Below are positions 9,521 through 23,182 of a DNA stretch of 64,000 nucleotides, in pieces. Within the stretch, counting starts at the first letter, position 1. Each line of letters starts with the position of its first letter. The notes beneath the pieces are model-generated. The model searched no databases. It was given only the letters and a program-made list of their open reading frames with translations, and was not told the origin of the DNA. Position numbers and translations under genes: made by a program. This DNA comes from Dermatemys mawii (lineage: Eukaryota > Chordata > Testudines > Dermatemydidae): positions 15,401,360-15,465,359 of the forward strand of contig ML677334.1 of NCBI GenBank assembly GCA_007922305.1. The letters run 5' to 3'.

Positions 9521-12500
9521 TACACAAACCATCCAATTTTGTTTATGTTATACTTTCCACCTGCTCAGTCATTTTCCACGAAAGTTGGGCTTCACTTTAC
9601 CCATTTTACTTCAGTCTTGCTACAGTAAGATATTTTTATATTGTATATAATATTTGCATGGATAATCTGTTCTGTAGTCATCTTTGAAACATTCTGTGGC
9701 ACATTTAAGAATGACACTGCAAAAAATGAATGGTAATGCATTATATTTCCAATATCTAACTTTTAGACTGCTCACCACATTCCCATAGGTGGGAGGCATT
9801 GTACTCTAACAATGTACATAAACATTGTATTGATTTACTTGTATTCCAACTCATTAAACATAACTGCTCTCAATTAACATTAGATAATGAGCTAAGCATT
9901 ATGTGAACAGAAACCCACCTGGCTAAACCAAGATGAAGTGCTGATAGTAACCCTATCACATGTTATTTGGTTAGCCCCATAAGAGGGGGAAAATGATTCT
10001 GTTAATTTGTTAACAAAAATAACATGGTTGAGGGGGATCCCACAAGCTTATAGAGAGCTGTGCTTGTCCTGCTTCTTGGTATTCCATCTATCTACATATC
10101 TTTATAAAAACTCTATCATATTGTACTTCTCAAAGCTGGTAATATTGTTGATTGTGAATTCAATACACTTAGGTCCATTTTCAGACATCATGTACATGTC
10201 ATGCAACACGGCTATTCATATAACTTCAAACAATTTAGGTGAGTTATAGAACCCTATACAATTTTTGAAAATTCTACTAAGCACTTCAAAAATCTTTTGC
10301 TGCACTAGAGTGACAGGTAAATTATGGTAAATGTACATGTGGCGTCCAGTGAAAGCCTTTTTACCGCTATCTTCCACTGTGCCTACTGTGTGCTGACAGA
10401 ATGTTTAGTATTTTTTAAAATGGTTAGATTTCATGTGTGAACACTCCAGTGGAACAGTCATGCTTCAGATAGGATTTACATAGTGCACAAGGCAGTAATA
10501 GAGCTGTAATTTTGTCTGATATACCAAGTATGTGAGGCAGAACCCAGGTTTCTAAATATATTTTCCAATTTCCAAAGTTATGTGAATATATAGAAGAGAA
10601 AGGGAGAATCTGCCATGTTAATTAGATATGCCTTGAAGCTACAGATTACTGTACTATTATACATACTCCATAATGAGCCAACATTAAATTTAGCTATTTC
10701 ATTAGTGTGCTCTTAGCCTTAGAAAATCATCTCAAACTTCTGTTCAAAATCTAAAATACTTGGAATACAGTGAAAATACAGTATTCTCCAAAGGAAAACA
10801 TTATTAGAGCTCTCCACTTTCAGCTCCATCCTCCCAACTGGAGTCAGAAGGCCTTCATTTTTCTAAGCCTTTAATACTCACTCACCAGCAGGCTGAAATG
10901 TATATTTACTGAGATGAATAGCAGCCTCAGTTGTCAGTCCTTTCGTATCACTGAAGGGAAGGATATATATTTTCCAATGCAGCTGCCTCAGTGGTGAAGT
11001 GTGGGTGATACATAAGCTTGGGAGAATAATCCAAGGCTTTGAAGACAGTGACAAGACTTTTAAACTTGATGGGGTGAAGAAGTAGGGAACCAGTGGAGAG
11101 ATTCAAGCTGGGGCTTGACACTGATTGATGAGTCAACAAGATGCTCTCAATAGTTGTTTTGAATGGGCAGGAGGTGGCAATGCAAGGGTCAAGGGGGCCA
11201 GAGAGTAAGAAGAGGGTAGTAGTAATCATGGTAAGAGATGCTGAGGACACTGAGAGCTTTTGCTGTCCGGCCGAGGATATGTTGAGGAGGAAGAAGTGAT
11301 AGGAAATAGAGACAGCCCAGACAAAGGAGGAGTGACACACCTCTAATCATAGGATTTGGCATGTACTTTGTGGAACAGAACTCCTTCCTGTTCCCTCTTT
11401 TCCAGAGGAAGCATTCTAAGGGAAAATTTGTACTGACACTAGTGCTCAAGGGAGATAATTCCATGATGTGGTGAACTGTTTCATGACTTACTGTTGGTGC
11501 TGCTTCCCATGGGGCACATTACTAAGGTGATTAATGGTTGGTTGCTGGGAATGGGTCATTTGATGAGGCAGTGCAAAACAGCTGTTCTTGATTGCTCCCA
11601 TACTGCAAGCAATTACAAGCACAACTTCTAGTGCAATTTATTTGTACAAAGAGTTGTGTACCCAAGTGCACTTGTTTGAAAATTCCGTGCTGGATGAATT
11701 GTCTTGTGCAGACCCTTTACGTACTCCTCCTGTCTGGGACAACATCTTGCATTTAGAGTCCACTTGCATCTTCTTTTGGAGAGAACTTCAGTATTAAAGG
11801 GCATATGACTAATTGGGCTGCAGAAACTTTATGTAGGTCTATCCCATATATCCTGAAATATTGTACAGTCATTGTGCATTAGCTGATGAACACAAAAGAT
11901 CCCAATCTTGACTTTCAATCAAATGGTTGGCAGAAATCCACACGGCTCTCTTACAGTTCAGAAATTCAAATGCCCTTCTGAGGTACAGTCTTGATTTTTT
12001 TTTAAAAAAAAATCACAGTTCAGAAGCCCATGGCAGGAACTTCGCGTGGTGTAAATCAGTGTAACACTATAGACCTCAATGGAGCTATGGAAGTTTATAT
12101 CACCTAAGTATTTGACCACTCATTTGGAAATGGATATTTATCATAGATTACCCACAGGACAAATTTAGCAAGTAAGAAAATGATGATTTATTTCATGAGA
12201 TCTTCATGTGGAGTGTAAGGCCTCCATTATGGATAGTAAGGTTATTTCATGTCACCAGTTATACTTAGCTGATTTTAGCAAAGGAAATTACTGAAGACAA
12301 TAGAGTGAAGCAAAGTCAGTGATAGAAATATTTGTATCAATTTACTAGCTGAAATCAATCCTCCCTTCAGGTAGATGTAGTGGTCAACAATAGTTTTAGC
12401 TCACTTAGCTGTTGGAATTTGCTTAGTCTTTTTCTAAGTACAATTAGAATTGCTGGTGATGTTTCAACCCATGAATGGTCAATGCTAATCTCAGCCAGTT

Positions 12501-13104
12501 CTCTGTTATGGCAGGTACCCATTACACCCTCACACCACACACACCATTTTCATGCTAGGTTAGGAAGCAATTGCTGTTGGACCCTAACACCTCATGATGT
12601 CAGACATGCACACAGAGAAGTTAGGTAGAACATAAATACTCTTGATGGAATGTTGTAGAACACCACTATATTTCTTAGAACTCAGAACCCTAACACATAA
12701 CAAACACAACGCAGAGAAAGACAAGGGAGTCTGATCCTTAAAAGAGAGAGAGGTACAACTCAATCCACTTACTCTAGGCTGTCTCTCTGCTCATGGCCCA
12801 AATCACACTTTCCTCTACAAAGCCCCATAGTCTTCAAGCAGGAGCAGGAAACCCCCTTGCAAAATTAAAGTGATATCTTGTAATTTTAACACTCCATCAT
12901 AATGTAGTCTTTAATCACCACACTTGACCATCTAAAAAGTCTGCTCTCAGTTTAGGGCTCTTGACTACAAAAATGCTCTCTCTTGAGTGTGTCAGATCCT
13001 AAATCTAATGAAGTTTTGGAATGTACACGTGTAAAGTTTTGTCAGTACCCATATATAAAGCCAATCATTAAACATTGCCTCTTAAAACATCTAGTCAATT
13101 TCCT
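9521..13104. other. No gene seen
   Basis: About 3.6 kb with no recognisable gene, RNA or bounded repeat. The overlapping minus-strand frames at 10948-11464 have no domain signature. Confidence 0.5.
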
Positions 13105-14515
13105 AATTAGAATAATAAAATATTAGGGCTGGAAGAGACTTCAGGAGGTCATCTAGTCCAATCCCCTGCTCAAAGCAGGACCAACACCAACTAAATAATC
13201 CCAGCCAAGGCTTTGTCAAGCGAGGCCTTAAAAATCTCTAAGGATGGAGATTCCACCACCTCCCTAGGTAACCCATTACAGGGCTTCAGCACCCTCCTAG
13301 TAAAATAGTGTTTCCTAATATCCAACCTAAACCTCCCCCACTGAAACCTGAGATCATTGTGTCTTGTTCTGTCATCTGCCACCACTGAGAACAGCCCCAC
13401 TCGATCCTTTTTGGAACTCCCCGCTTCAGGTAGTTGAAGGCTGCTATCAAAACCCCTCCCCCATCAATCTTCTCTTCTGCAGACTAAATACCCCAATTTC
13501 CTCAGCCATTCTTCATAAATCATGTGCCTCAGTCCCCTAATAATTTTTGTTGCCCTCTTCTGGACTGTCTCCAATTTGTCCACATCCATTCTGTAATGGG
13601 GGGACCAAAACTGGACACAATACTCCAGGTGTGGCCTCACAAGTGCCGAATAGAGGGGAATAATAACTTTCTTCGATCTGCTTCTACTAATACAGCCCAA
13701 TACACCATTGGCCTTCTTGGCAATGAGGGCACATGACTGAGTCATATCCAGTGTCTCATCCACTGTAATCCCCAGGTTATTTTCTGCAGAACTGCTGCTT
13801 AGCCCGTCGGTCCCTAGTCTGTAGCAGTGCGTGGGATTCTTACTTCCTAAATGCAAGACACTGCATTTGACCTTCTTGAACCTCATCAGATTTCTTTTGG
13901 CCCAGTCTTCCAATTTGTCTAGGACCCTATCCTTATCCTCTATCCTCCAGCATATCTACCTGTCCTAACAGTTTAGTGTAATCTGTGAACTTGCTGAGGG
14001 TGCAATTAATCCCATTATCCAGATAATTGAGAAAGATGTTGAACAAAACCAGCCCCAGGATCGATCCCAGGTTTCATACTGGCTGCCAGCTAGACATTGA
14101 GCTGTTGATCACTACCCATTGAGCCTGACAAACTAGCCAGCTTTCTAGCCACCTTATAGACCATTCATCCAATTGATAATTTTTAACATGCTGGAAAGAA
14201 TACCATGGGAGACTATATCAAAAGCTTTGCTCAAGTCAAAATATATCACACCCAGTGCTTTCCTTATATCCACAGAACCAGTTATCTCCTCATAGAAGGC
14301 AATCAGGTTGGCCATCCATGTTGGTTGTTCCTGTCCCCTTCCTCCACTCCAAGTGCTTCAAAATGGATTCCTTGAGGACCTGCTCCATGATTTTGCCATA
14401 GACTGAAGTGAGTCTGACCAGTTTGTAGTTTGCCTAGTTCTGTTTCTTTCCTTTTTAAAATATGGGCACTATATTTGCCTTTTTTCCAATTATCCAGGAT
14501 CTTCTCCAATCACCG
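13105..14515 (-). mobile_element. CR1 LINE, 5'-truncated, decayed
   Basis: A 1.4 kb CR1 copy in minus orientation. The 3' end is at 13105-13190 ('tattagggctggaagagact', 'catctagtccaatcccctgc'). Frames at 13464-13913 (LEDWA..N..KC..LH.G, CALIAKKANG, IPLYSALVRPHLEYCVQFWSP, ETVQKRATKII) and 13191-13400 (FRLDIRKHYFTRR, SPSLEIF) give the conserved end of the CR1 RT ORF. Upstream of 13930 the RT palm region is still readable but broken by stops. The protein would have carried out target-primed reverse transcription. Confidence 0.9.
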
Positions 14516-14951
14516 TGAAGTTTCAAAGATAACAGAAAATGGCCAGTTCCACCTCTTGATAACCCAGCCCTCACACACAAAATCAAACAATGGCCATAAC
14601 CTTGGATTTTCTCCTGAAAATGTAAAAAGCCTCATATTTCTATGTATTTTTTCTGTTAAAACTTTTACTTTATACTTTTACTGTCAAAGCTTTAAAAGTG
14701 GTAATGATAGATTAAACAGAGTGAGTGCAAGTCAAGTAGACAGACCAATCCAATTGCAAATCTTGCATCATCTTGCATCATCCCCCCACACTTTAGAAAT
14801 ATTCTGGCCCAGATCTGGATCCAAGCTCTAGCTCAGTCTGTCTCTACTCAAGCTTCTCTTTAGGTTAAAAAATTCTGTTGCAATAACAATGCTCCACCTA
14901 GTGGAAAAGAAATTGTTAAAACTGATACATGACTATTGTGCACTTCTCATA
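14516..14951. other. No gene seen
   Basis: Nothing recognised except a 9-bp tandem doublet 'tcttgcatca' at about 14761-14780. Confidence 0.5.
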
Positions 14952-15241
14952 CAGTAGACTCGATTATCCAGGATGATAGGGAAAAAAATTAATCCTGGTT
15001 AATAAAATCCTGGATAATCACCATCCATAGGAAATATGGGGTATGGGGGTTGGTTCACCAGCCACCCTGCACCGGGGGGAGGTTGGTTCACTGGCTGCCC
15101 TGTGCCCTGGTGGGGTTTTTTTTGTGTGCTTGGGGCAGCAACAAAGCCAGAGCCGGCCCTGTTACGCATTTTTTTTTTTTTTGACAGCCTGGTTAATCCA
15201 CTTTCTGGTTAACCCAGTCCTGGATAATTGAGAGTCTACTG
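14952..15241. mobile_element. MITE, pogo/Tigger-like, TA target
   Basis: A 290-bp element with terminal inverted repeats: CAGTAGACTCGATTATCCAG at the left, and the complement of CAGTAGACTCTCAATTATCC at the right. It is flanked by TA on both sides (14950-14951 and 15242-15243). It has no coding capacity. TA duplication and a CAG start fit the Tc1/mariner-pogo superfamily. Internal CTGGTTAA / CCTGGATAA repeats extend the fold. Confidence 0.75.
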
Positions 15242-15509
15242 TACTCAGCCTTTCAATGTCTCAGCAAGCAATTTTCCCACTTTAAGAAAAAAGAAGGGTC
15301 TGTGTACAGGCAGCAGAAGTGGGACAATTCTGAAGTACAAAATACTGTCATTTTTAGTATATGAGTGGACAATGACTGTTGAACAAAGCTGCCTTGCTGT
15401 CTTGAGAAGCTGATGTAACCACAAGCCATTAGTACAATTCTCTCATGATGATGTCATTAGAATCCTTTGCTATCTAGAGCCAAACTCATTACTCGTGTCA
15501 GATTATCAT

Positions 15510-15630
15510 TTATTCATAGAATTTACGACCAGAAGGGACCATTAGGTCATCTAGCCTGAGCTCCTGTATCTCACAGTCCAGTTAGCCCTCAATTTAGCCC
15601 AATAACTTTTGTTTGGCTAAAGCATTTATT
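15510..15630 (-). mobile_element. CR1 LINE 3' end fragment
   Basis: 'catagaatttacgaccagaa', 'gggaccattaggtcatctag' and 'taacttttgtttggctaaagc' follow the order of a CR1 3' UTR in minus orientation. The same subtype occurs at 24775-25110. Confidence 0.7.
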
Positions 15631-15844
15631 TGTATTGTAGAGTGCCTGGAGTTTGGGACTGGGGCTCCATTGTGCAAAGTGCAGTAGGCAAACAAAATAA
15701 AAAGATAATCCTTCCCCCAAAGCTCATAATATACTTTCCCCTTTTTCTAAATAGTTCACTCGTGGGTAACCCTAAAAGGTGGATGTTCATAATCATAGTG
15801 GGAGCTTCTGGAGGAGACGACAGCCACCCAAGCTTAACATAGGA

Positions 15845-16063
15845 CAGTGGTTCTCAAACTTTAGTACTGATGATCCCTTTCACACAGCAAGCCTCTGAGT
15901 GCAACCCCCCTCTTTTAAATTAAAAACACTTTTTATATATTTAACACCATTATAAATATTGGAGGCAAAGCAGAGTTTGGGGTGGAGGCTGACACCCGCC
16001 ATTCCCCATGTAATAATTTTGCAACCCCCTGAGGGGTCCTAGCCCCCAGTTTGAGAACCCCTG
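15845..16063. mobile_element. hAT-type MITE
   Basis: 219 bp bounded by CAGTGGTTCTCAAACTTTAG on the left and the complement of CAGGGGTTCTCAAACTGGGG on the right, a classic hAT-type terminal inverted repeat. The expected 8-bp TSD is not clear, so the insertion is old. No ORF. Confidence 0.75.
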
Positions 16064-16066
16064 TTC

Positions 16067-16536
16067 CAGGGCTATGTCTATTCTATATGCTACTGCGAAG
16101 CAGCATGTATTGTACCTGTAGCTATATGTTGCAGTGAAAAGCTGGTTGCACACATATCAGTAAAAGTCTATCTCCAAGGGGAGACAGTAGAGAAAGTAGC
16201 TCCCCACTGCTGGCATCTTCACTGCAGCGAAGAACAGCTCTGGCAGGGTGTGGGGAGGAGCAGAGGAAGAGTAGAGGTGCTCGGCAGGGAAAAGCTGAGC
16301 TTTTTTCCACTGCCTTCCCCCCTGCTAGTTCCTTTCCACCATGTAAATGGTGATGCATGACTTGGGAAAGTAGAGTGTGTAAAGTTTGCACTCACCTGCA
16401 ACCTTCAGGCATATCCTTACTTCCCTAAAGCATTATTCCTAGGCTGCACTGCTATTTACACTGTGCTGGGGAATCTATGCTATAAGTACTTTCCATGCTT
16501 CCAAAATTTTGAAGCATATCCTGTAGATATGCCCTA
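16067..16536. mobile_element. MITE-like element with imperfect TIRs
   Basis: Left end AGGGCTATGTCTATTCTATA and right end, on the complement, AGGGCATATCTACAGGATAT; both then read ATGCT or TGCT. It directly abuts the preceding hAT MITE. No TSD found; the 'gctgcactgctatttacac' text inside is typical of reptile hAT MITEs. Confidence 0.45.
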
Positions 16537-16784
16537 AAAGTGTTTGGTGTGAACGAAACATAGCAGTGTTAGTATCCTTTGAAAAAAAAATGCTGCATCC
16601 ATGTCTGCATTGTGTAGGACCAACTTCAGTGGACAGGTGTATCTTGCACACAAACCTCACCCTGCTCACTATGCAATTTCAAGTTCTTTGGCTTACAAAG
16701 AGTGAGGACTGAAATTATGCCCGGCCCCTGCATAGTGGTGCGAGGGATGGCTAGCTTCTTCATAACCTCTCCACCCCCTATATA

Positions 16785-16998
16785 CAGGCATGTCGTGTCT
16801 TACGCTGATTCAACTTACGCGATTTCTGCTTTACGCAATCCACAAAAACAAAAAAAGAAAGGAGAAAATTTTTTTAAACTTCCTGTAGGGGGCGCAATTT
16901 CGCCTCCTATTGAAGTCAATGGGTTTTGGCTATACGCGGTTTCCGCTTTATGCGGTAACTGCAGAATGGAAACCCTCGCGCAAGACATGACACACCTG
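16785..16998. mobile_element. Tigger-like MITE, 214 bp
   Basis: Terminal inverted repeats of about 21 bp: CAGGCATGTCGTGTCTTACG on the left, and the complement of CAGGTGTGTCATGTCTTGCG on the right. TA lies on both sides (16783-16784 and 16999-17000). The interior has CpG-rich 'ttacgc' and 'tacgcggtttccgctttatg' repeats. CAGG start, TA TSD and 'CTTACG' text are Tigger/pogo hallmarks. No transposase is encoded. Confidence 0.8.
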
Positions 16999-17000
16999 TA

Positions 17001-18309
17001 CTTCACAGTCATAATCCAGCCCCAATATAGTATGTTCAGCTATATTTCCCTCTTAATAGTAACTCAGCATTTTTCTTTTTGATGGACTCTGTTGTTTCCA
17101 CAACAAACATTCTAGCAGTTGATCCATTTTGCAGTCTTTAATATTGAAACTGAGATTTTCAAAGCTGACAAGGAGACTTCTATACACATTTTTGACATTA
17201 AATGGGATCTGGGCTTCCAAAACCCTTAGGCTATATTGAAACATCTCACACTTATTGTATTACCACACTGTTTTTAAAATTAAAATACTGCATTTATCTA
17301 ATATCTCCGGTACAATGAATGGTCTTCAGCGCTTTTATTGATTGAGGAGTAATTTTTCAAATCACAAAAAGCAGTAACCCAACTCCCAATGAAGGCCAGT
17401 GGAGGCTAGGCACCTTCCTTCTCTCTCTGGTTTTAAATTTTCCCCCATCTTCAGTTTCTAAGTTTTACAATGATACACACAGTAAATGTGCAGAAAGCAA
17501 TTGTTATTTGCATGGGCTTTACATGATGGACCAAATCCTGACCTGGCTTGTGTCCATGAACTGGAGCCAAATTAGGTCCATAACATGTATACGCAGTTCT
17601 TACACAGCCATTTGCTCATAGACATGAGTGAGACAAAAAAGGGGTTCACCGGGGGCCCCCCAAGCCTGTCTGGCAGAATGTACATTTTTTCCATGATTCA
17701 TATCCCCCACTTTCCATCCTTCACTTTGAAGTTTTAAGACTGAAATACTGCTCCTCCCCAATACTTGGGTTGATGGAATGAAAGCAAGATTTGCAAAGGA
17801 GTGATTAGAGGTAGCAATTTTATTATTATGAATATACTTGCTTTTTCAGCATGGGTGCAGGCTCCCTGTATTCCCTCTGTTCATCTAACCAACCATCTTC
17901 AGCATCAGTAACTCAGCCCAGTGTGGAGCTGGCACATGTCTAGCAAGAGACTTATACTCTTTTTCTCCTGAATAATGAGAACCAAGAATTGGCCTATGTA
18001 CAGAATTACACTGTTATAGAGTCCAAAAGAGCTAGGTATTAAATATTATTAATATTATTATGTGCATTTGATACTTTATTTTGCTACAGTGGACACAGAT
18101 ATGCATTTCCATTTGTTGAAAAGAGTGATCTCAATATATTTCCAGTTTCAATATGCAAATGGAAATAATTCTTATGAATACAGCCTTTCTCAAACCCACA
18201 AGGTACAGAGGTTGGGGCGGTGACTATGGTTCTTAATTTTCAGGTGCAGAGTTACTTATTAGTGTAGTTTGGTGAGGGCATTGTTGGTTTTTTAAATTTA
18301 TTATCAAAT
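17001..18309. other. No gene seen
   Basis: AT-rich, no supported feature. Confidence 0.5.
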
Positions 18310-18352
18310 TCTCTCTCTCTCTCTCTCTCTCTCATACACACACACACACACA
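18310..18352. repeat. (TC)n(CA)n microsatellite
   Basis: A compound dinucleotide run: TC repeated about 12 times, followed by CA repeats. Confidence 0.95.
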
Positions 18353-19733
18353 ATTTCAGCATGCAGCCTTCAGGGCAGAAATTGCACAAGCTGCTGAAAC
18401 TCACGTCAACTAAAAATCATTCTGTTAGCAGGCATCTATCAGCTTCCGCTGCTCTTTGCTTCATAGTTTAAGTCAGCCTGTCTGCTCTCTCCCAGACAGC
18501 AAGAGTTAAAGGGCTTTTATTTTACCCCCAGGAAAAGACTAAAAACAGATGGGAAGACAAGCAATTTTGCCTCAATAGAAATATTGCTGTATATAAATAA
18601 TGAAATACATGCACGCTTTTCTCCTAGCTACGAATTTCCACTAGAAAGACCCCTTTAAGAACACAGAAACTTTCTTTATCACACACTATCCTCGAGAAAA
18701 GTGTCTCCTCTTTAATTATTTAGTTTCCTGGTTTTTTTAATAGACAGCCTATTCAGTACTGTAAGATTTCCTGTAACTCTTTCAGTTCCAATCTATTTCC
18801 CTAGAAAATGTAAGCCAGATCCAAAGAAAAATCTTCCAAAATATATTCTAAACCTCCTCCAACATTACAAATTTTGTTTCTTTATTTAATGCTTTTTAAG
18901 CACTCAGCTTTAGAGTCTTTAGCTAAATGTTTGGTGAGTTTTTTTGTTTTGTTTCCCCCCATTTTCCTATTTACTATGTAGCATACAGATGGTGTTTTCA
19001 AAAGAATATAAGTGACATAGGAGCATAAGTCAAAATAAAGTCACCAGAACTTGTGTTTCTATGTAACTTTGATGCTTTTGAAAATTCCCTCTGCCCCATC
19101 ACAACACCACAACCACTGCTACTAGCTGTAGGTACACAAGCCTTTTCACAATAGGTTTGCTGTGTATACTTCTTGTTTTATAGATGTTTAACAATGTGCT
19201 AGTGTAGTAGATGTCTATATCACAGCAGACTCAACCAGCACTCTCCCCGTCCCCCGCCAACAGCCTTTTCCAAATTTACACTAACTCCTTTTGATGCCAG
19301 TGGAGAAAGGAGCCAGCCAAAGATTTTAGACTTAGTTAAGAACAATGCTTTATCATGTTATCCTTCTAAGTTTTGTCTGGGTCAATAATAACCAGACTGC
19401 CACACTATTAAAGTAATGTTAAATAAAACTTTTACAGATTTGTTGCTAGGAAAATGATACTAGTCGCTGGTAAACAAAAATGACAGTTCCTACGTTGTGC
19501 CGATCCATAGAAGATATGAATTTCCCACAGCAGCAGCTTGGAACCTTTGTTCAAGTGCTAACAGTTCATGCTTTTAGCACTGGAAGGCCCCAGCTCAAAA
19601 CCCAAGATTCCTGCCACCACAATGATATTAACTTTAGGAATTTTGGGAAGCATCTCAATTCCTCCACCCCCACATTAATATGGGCTCATCAGAAGTGCTC
19701 CTGAAGGGTGCAGTATGGGGGAAGCTTGCCTTA
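18353..19733. other. No gene seen
   Basis: No recognised feature up to the left TSD of the next LTR (CCCTC, 19734-19738). Confidence 0.5.
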
Positions 19734-20510
19734 CCCTCTGTCAGGGTTTCCCCCCCTGACTCTGAATGCAAGGCACAAGCTTCTTTTGTACCTGGGTGAT
19801 AGGCTGCCACTACCAAGTGTAAAACAAAGAAACAGGGAAGAACTACTTGGAAGTCTTAATTTCCCAGAATATTCCCCCAAGACTATACCCCCTTCCTGGG
19901 AAAGGCTTGAGATAAACCTCTCACAAGTCCTACAGGTGAGCCTGATCCAAAAAAACCTTAGATCTTTTAAAACAATCCCCTCACCAAGCCCTTACAGGTG
20001 AGCCCAATCCAAAACCCTGGACCTAAAGCAATGGAAAAAATCAGTCATGTTCTTATAAGGAGAATTTTAATTAAAAAAAAGGAAAAAAAGGTTACCTCTA
20101 TAAAATCAGGATGGAAGTACTTGTACAGAGTCACAAAAAGATTCAAAAACACAGAAGAATCCCATTTAGATTACTTTCAAAGCTACAAAGAAAACCAAGG
20201 GATACCTCCCTCTAGCAAGAGAAATTCACAAGTGAGAAACAAATATAAGTTAACATGCCTTGTCTGGCTATTACGTACTATTTTTGTGATATTTAGAGAC
20301 TGATGTAGAATTAGGTGGAGGGAAGAAATGGCTGTCTGATTCCTCTGAAATCTCCAGAGCGAACAACTCACAAACAAAGGCACACAGAACAAAGCTTTTC
20401 CTACCCCAGATTTGAAAGTTTTTTCTGTTGCCATTGGTCCTTTTGGTTAGGTGCCAATCAGGCTATCTTAGCTTTTAACCCCTTACAGGTGAGGAGAAAT
20501 TCTAATGTAC

Positions 20511-20523
20511 TTTTATGATTATG
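20511..20523 (+). repeat. Target-site duplication of the PLE (left)
   Basis: TTTTATGATTATG, repeated exactly at 23416-23428. It comes from the 3' end of the host LTR. Confidence 0.9.
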
Positions 20524-23182
20524 GAGTGGGAATCCATCAACCTCATGAAGAAACTTGCACAAATACAGACAGATATCATCTTTCTCTCCAGATGCAAACA
20601 GATGGACATCATACCAAATGGACTGAAGGTGAAAAATCCATTGCTTTCTACATACTGCACAGACTACAGTGAGAGATTATGCCAGATACTATCTAAGAAA
20701 CTGAGGAACCACCTGATCAGCATCCTGTACAGCAAACAGGAAAACATCAAAAAAGAGCTTTCCAACCTGGAGACCTTGATAAACAACCAACCCTCCACAC
20801 AGACAGACTTTACTAAAATAAGACAGGAGATCTATATTACACACTTCACCTCTCTACAAAAGAAAAAGGACTGCAAGCTATCTAAAATCCTGCCTGCCAC
20901 ATGGGGCCACAGCAGTGGTACCCCTAACTCACCCAGCAGTATCATCAATCTATCCAGCTACATATTCAGCCCGGCAGAAGAGTCTGTCCTATCTCGAGGA
21001 CTCTCATTCTGCCCCAGCACTCCCACAAACATGATACAATTCTGCGGTGATCTGGAAGCCTACTTTCGCCATCTCCGACTCAAAGAATACTTTCAAGACT
21101 ACATAGAACAGCGCACTGATACACAGACACCATCCCACCAGCAGCACAAGAAGAAGAACTCCACATGGACTCCCCCTGAGGGTCGAAATGACAGTCTGGA
21201 CTTATACATAGAATGCTTCCACCGATGTGCACAGGCAGAAATTGTGGAAAAACAACATCGCCTGCCTCACAACCTAAGTCGAGCAGAACACAATGCTATC
21301 CACAGCCTCAGAAACAACCCTGACATCATAATCAAAGAGGCTGATAAAGGAGGTGCTGTTGTCATCATGGACAGGTCTGACTACCAAAAGGAGGCTACCA
21401 GACAACTCTCCAACACCAATTTCTACAGGCCACTTCCCTCAGATCCCACTGAAGAATATACTAAGAAACTGCACCATCTACTCAGGACACTCCCTACACT
21501 AACACAGCAACAAATTAACATACCCTTAGAACCCTGACCGGGGCTATTCTATCTTTTACCCAAGATCCACAAACCTGGAAATCCTGGACGCCCCATCATC
21601 TCAGGTATTGGCACTCTCACTGAAGGACTGTCTGGATATGTGGACACTGTACTCAGACCCTACGCCACCAGCACTCCCAGCTATCTCCGTGATACCACCG
21701 ACTTCCTGAGAAAACTACAATGCATTGGTGACCTTCCAGAAAACACCATCCTAGCCACCATGGATGTAGAGGCTCTCTACACAAACATCCCACACAAAGG
21801 TGGAATACATGCTGTCAGGAATAGTATCCCTGATGATGCCAAAGCACAAGTGATTGCTGAGCTCTGTGACTTTATCCTCACACACAATTATTTCAAATTT
21901 GGTGACGATATATACCTCCAGACCAGTGGCACCGCTATGGGCACCCGCATGGCCCCACAGTATGCCAACATCTTTATGGCTGACCTGGAACAACGCTTCC
22001 TCAAATCTCGTTCACTCATGCCCCTCCTCTATCTACGCTACATTGATGACATCTTCATCATCTGGACCCATGGGAAAGAAACTCTGGAAGAATTCCACCA
22101 TGATTTCAACAGCTTCCACCCCACCATCCACCTCAGCCTGGACCAGTCTGCACAGCAGGTCCACTTCCTGGACACCACGGTGCAAATTAATGACGGCCAC
22201 ATCAACACCACCCTATACAGAAAACCTACCGACAGCTATGCCTACCTTCATGCCACCAGCTTCCACCCCGGGCACACCACACGATCCATTGTATACAGGC
22301 AAGCCCTGAGGTACAATTGTATTTGCTCCAACCCCTCAGACAGAGACCAACACCTACAAGATCTCCACCAAGCTTTCTCAAAGCTACAATACCCGCACAA
22401 GGAAATAAGGACACAGATCAACAGAGCCAGATGTGTACCCAGAAGCCTGCTGCTGCAAGACAAGCCCAAGAAAGAAAACAACAGAACACCACTGGCCATC
22501 ACCTACAGTCCTCAGTTAAAGCCTCTCCAACGCATCATCAGTGATCTACAACCCATCCTGGACAACAATCCCTCACTTTCACAGGCCTTGGGAGGCAGGC
22601 CAGTCCTGGCCTACAGACAACCTGCCAACCTCAAGCATATTGTCACCAGCAACACCACACTGCGCCCTAATAACTAACTCAGGAACCAATCCATGCAATA
22701 AACCTCAATGCCAACTCTGCCCACACATCTACACCAGCAACACCGTCACAGGACCAAACCAGATCAGCCACACCATCACTGGTTCATTCACCTGCACATC
22801 TACCAATGTAATATACGCCATTATGTGCCAGCAATGTCCCTCTGCTATGTACATCGGCCAAACTGGACAGTCCCTACGAAAAAGGATAAATGGACACAAA
22901 TCAGATATCAGGAATGGCAATATTCAAAAACCTGTAGGAGAGCACTTCAGCCTCACCGGACACACCATAGAAGATTTAAAGGTCAGCATTTTGCAGCAAA
23001 AAAACTTCAAGTCCGGACTGCAAAGAGAGACTGCAGAGCTGCAATTCATTTGCAAATTTGACACAATCAGTTTGGGACTCAATAGAGATTTTGAATGGCT
23101 AACTAACTACAAAAGCAGCTTCTCTTCTCTCGCTATTCACACCCCCAGTTCAGCTGCTAGAGGAACACCTCACCCTCCCTGA
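20524..23182 (+). pseudogene. PLE polyprotein: reverse transcriptase and GIY-YIG endonuclease
   Basis: The frame is open from the host LTR into the element up to a TGA at 21535-21537, and resumes in the same frame to 22677. The last part is in another frame (22541-23182), so there is one in-frame stop and one single-base frame change near 22660-22690. Conserved parts in order are a helical N-terminal region, LPKIHKP just after the stop, TMDVEALYTNIP (about 21757-21792), GTAMGTRMAPQYANIFM, and the catalytic YIDDI (around 22039-22053). Then come a Cys-rich segment (CNKPQCQLCPH) and the GIY-YIG domain with YAIMC..C and YIGQTGQSLRKR (about 22813-22890), H and N/E-bearing helices. The protein would nick target DNA and copy its RNA there. 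The true N-terminus is missing. Confidence 0.9.

Noticed and set aside
8753..9650. Three consecutive plus-strand frames as an exon cluster
   Set aside because: Composition-driven, different frames, no splice pattern or domain.
10948..11464. Two overlapping minus-strand frames (130 and 91 codons)
   Set aside because: No conserved motif, no start context or exon signals; likely chance.
20315..20518. 67-codon frame just upstream of the PLE as its ORF1
   Set aside because: It lies in the host LTR, outside the PLE's TSD.
21854..22309. 151-codon frame within the PLE
   Set aside because: Shadow of the reverse transcriptase frame; Ser/Thr/Pro-rich translation of the same bases.
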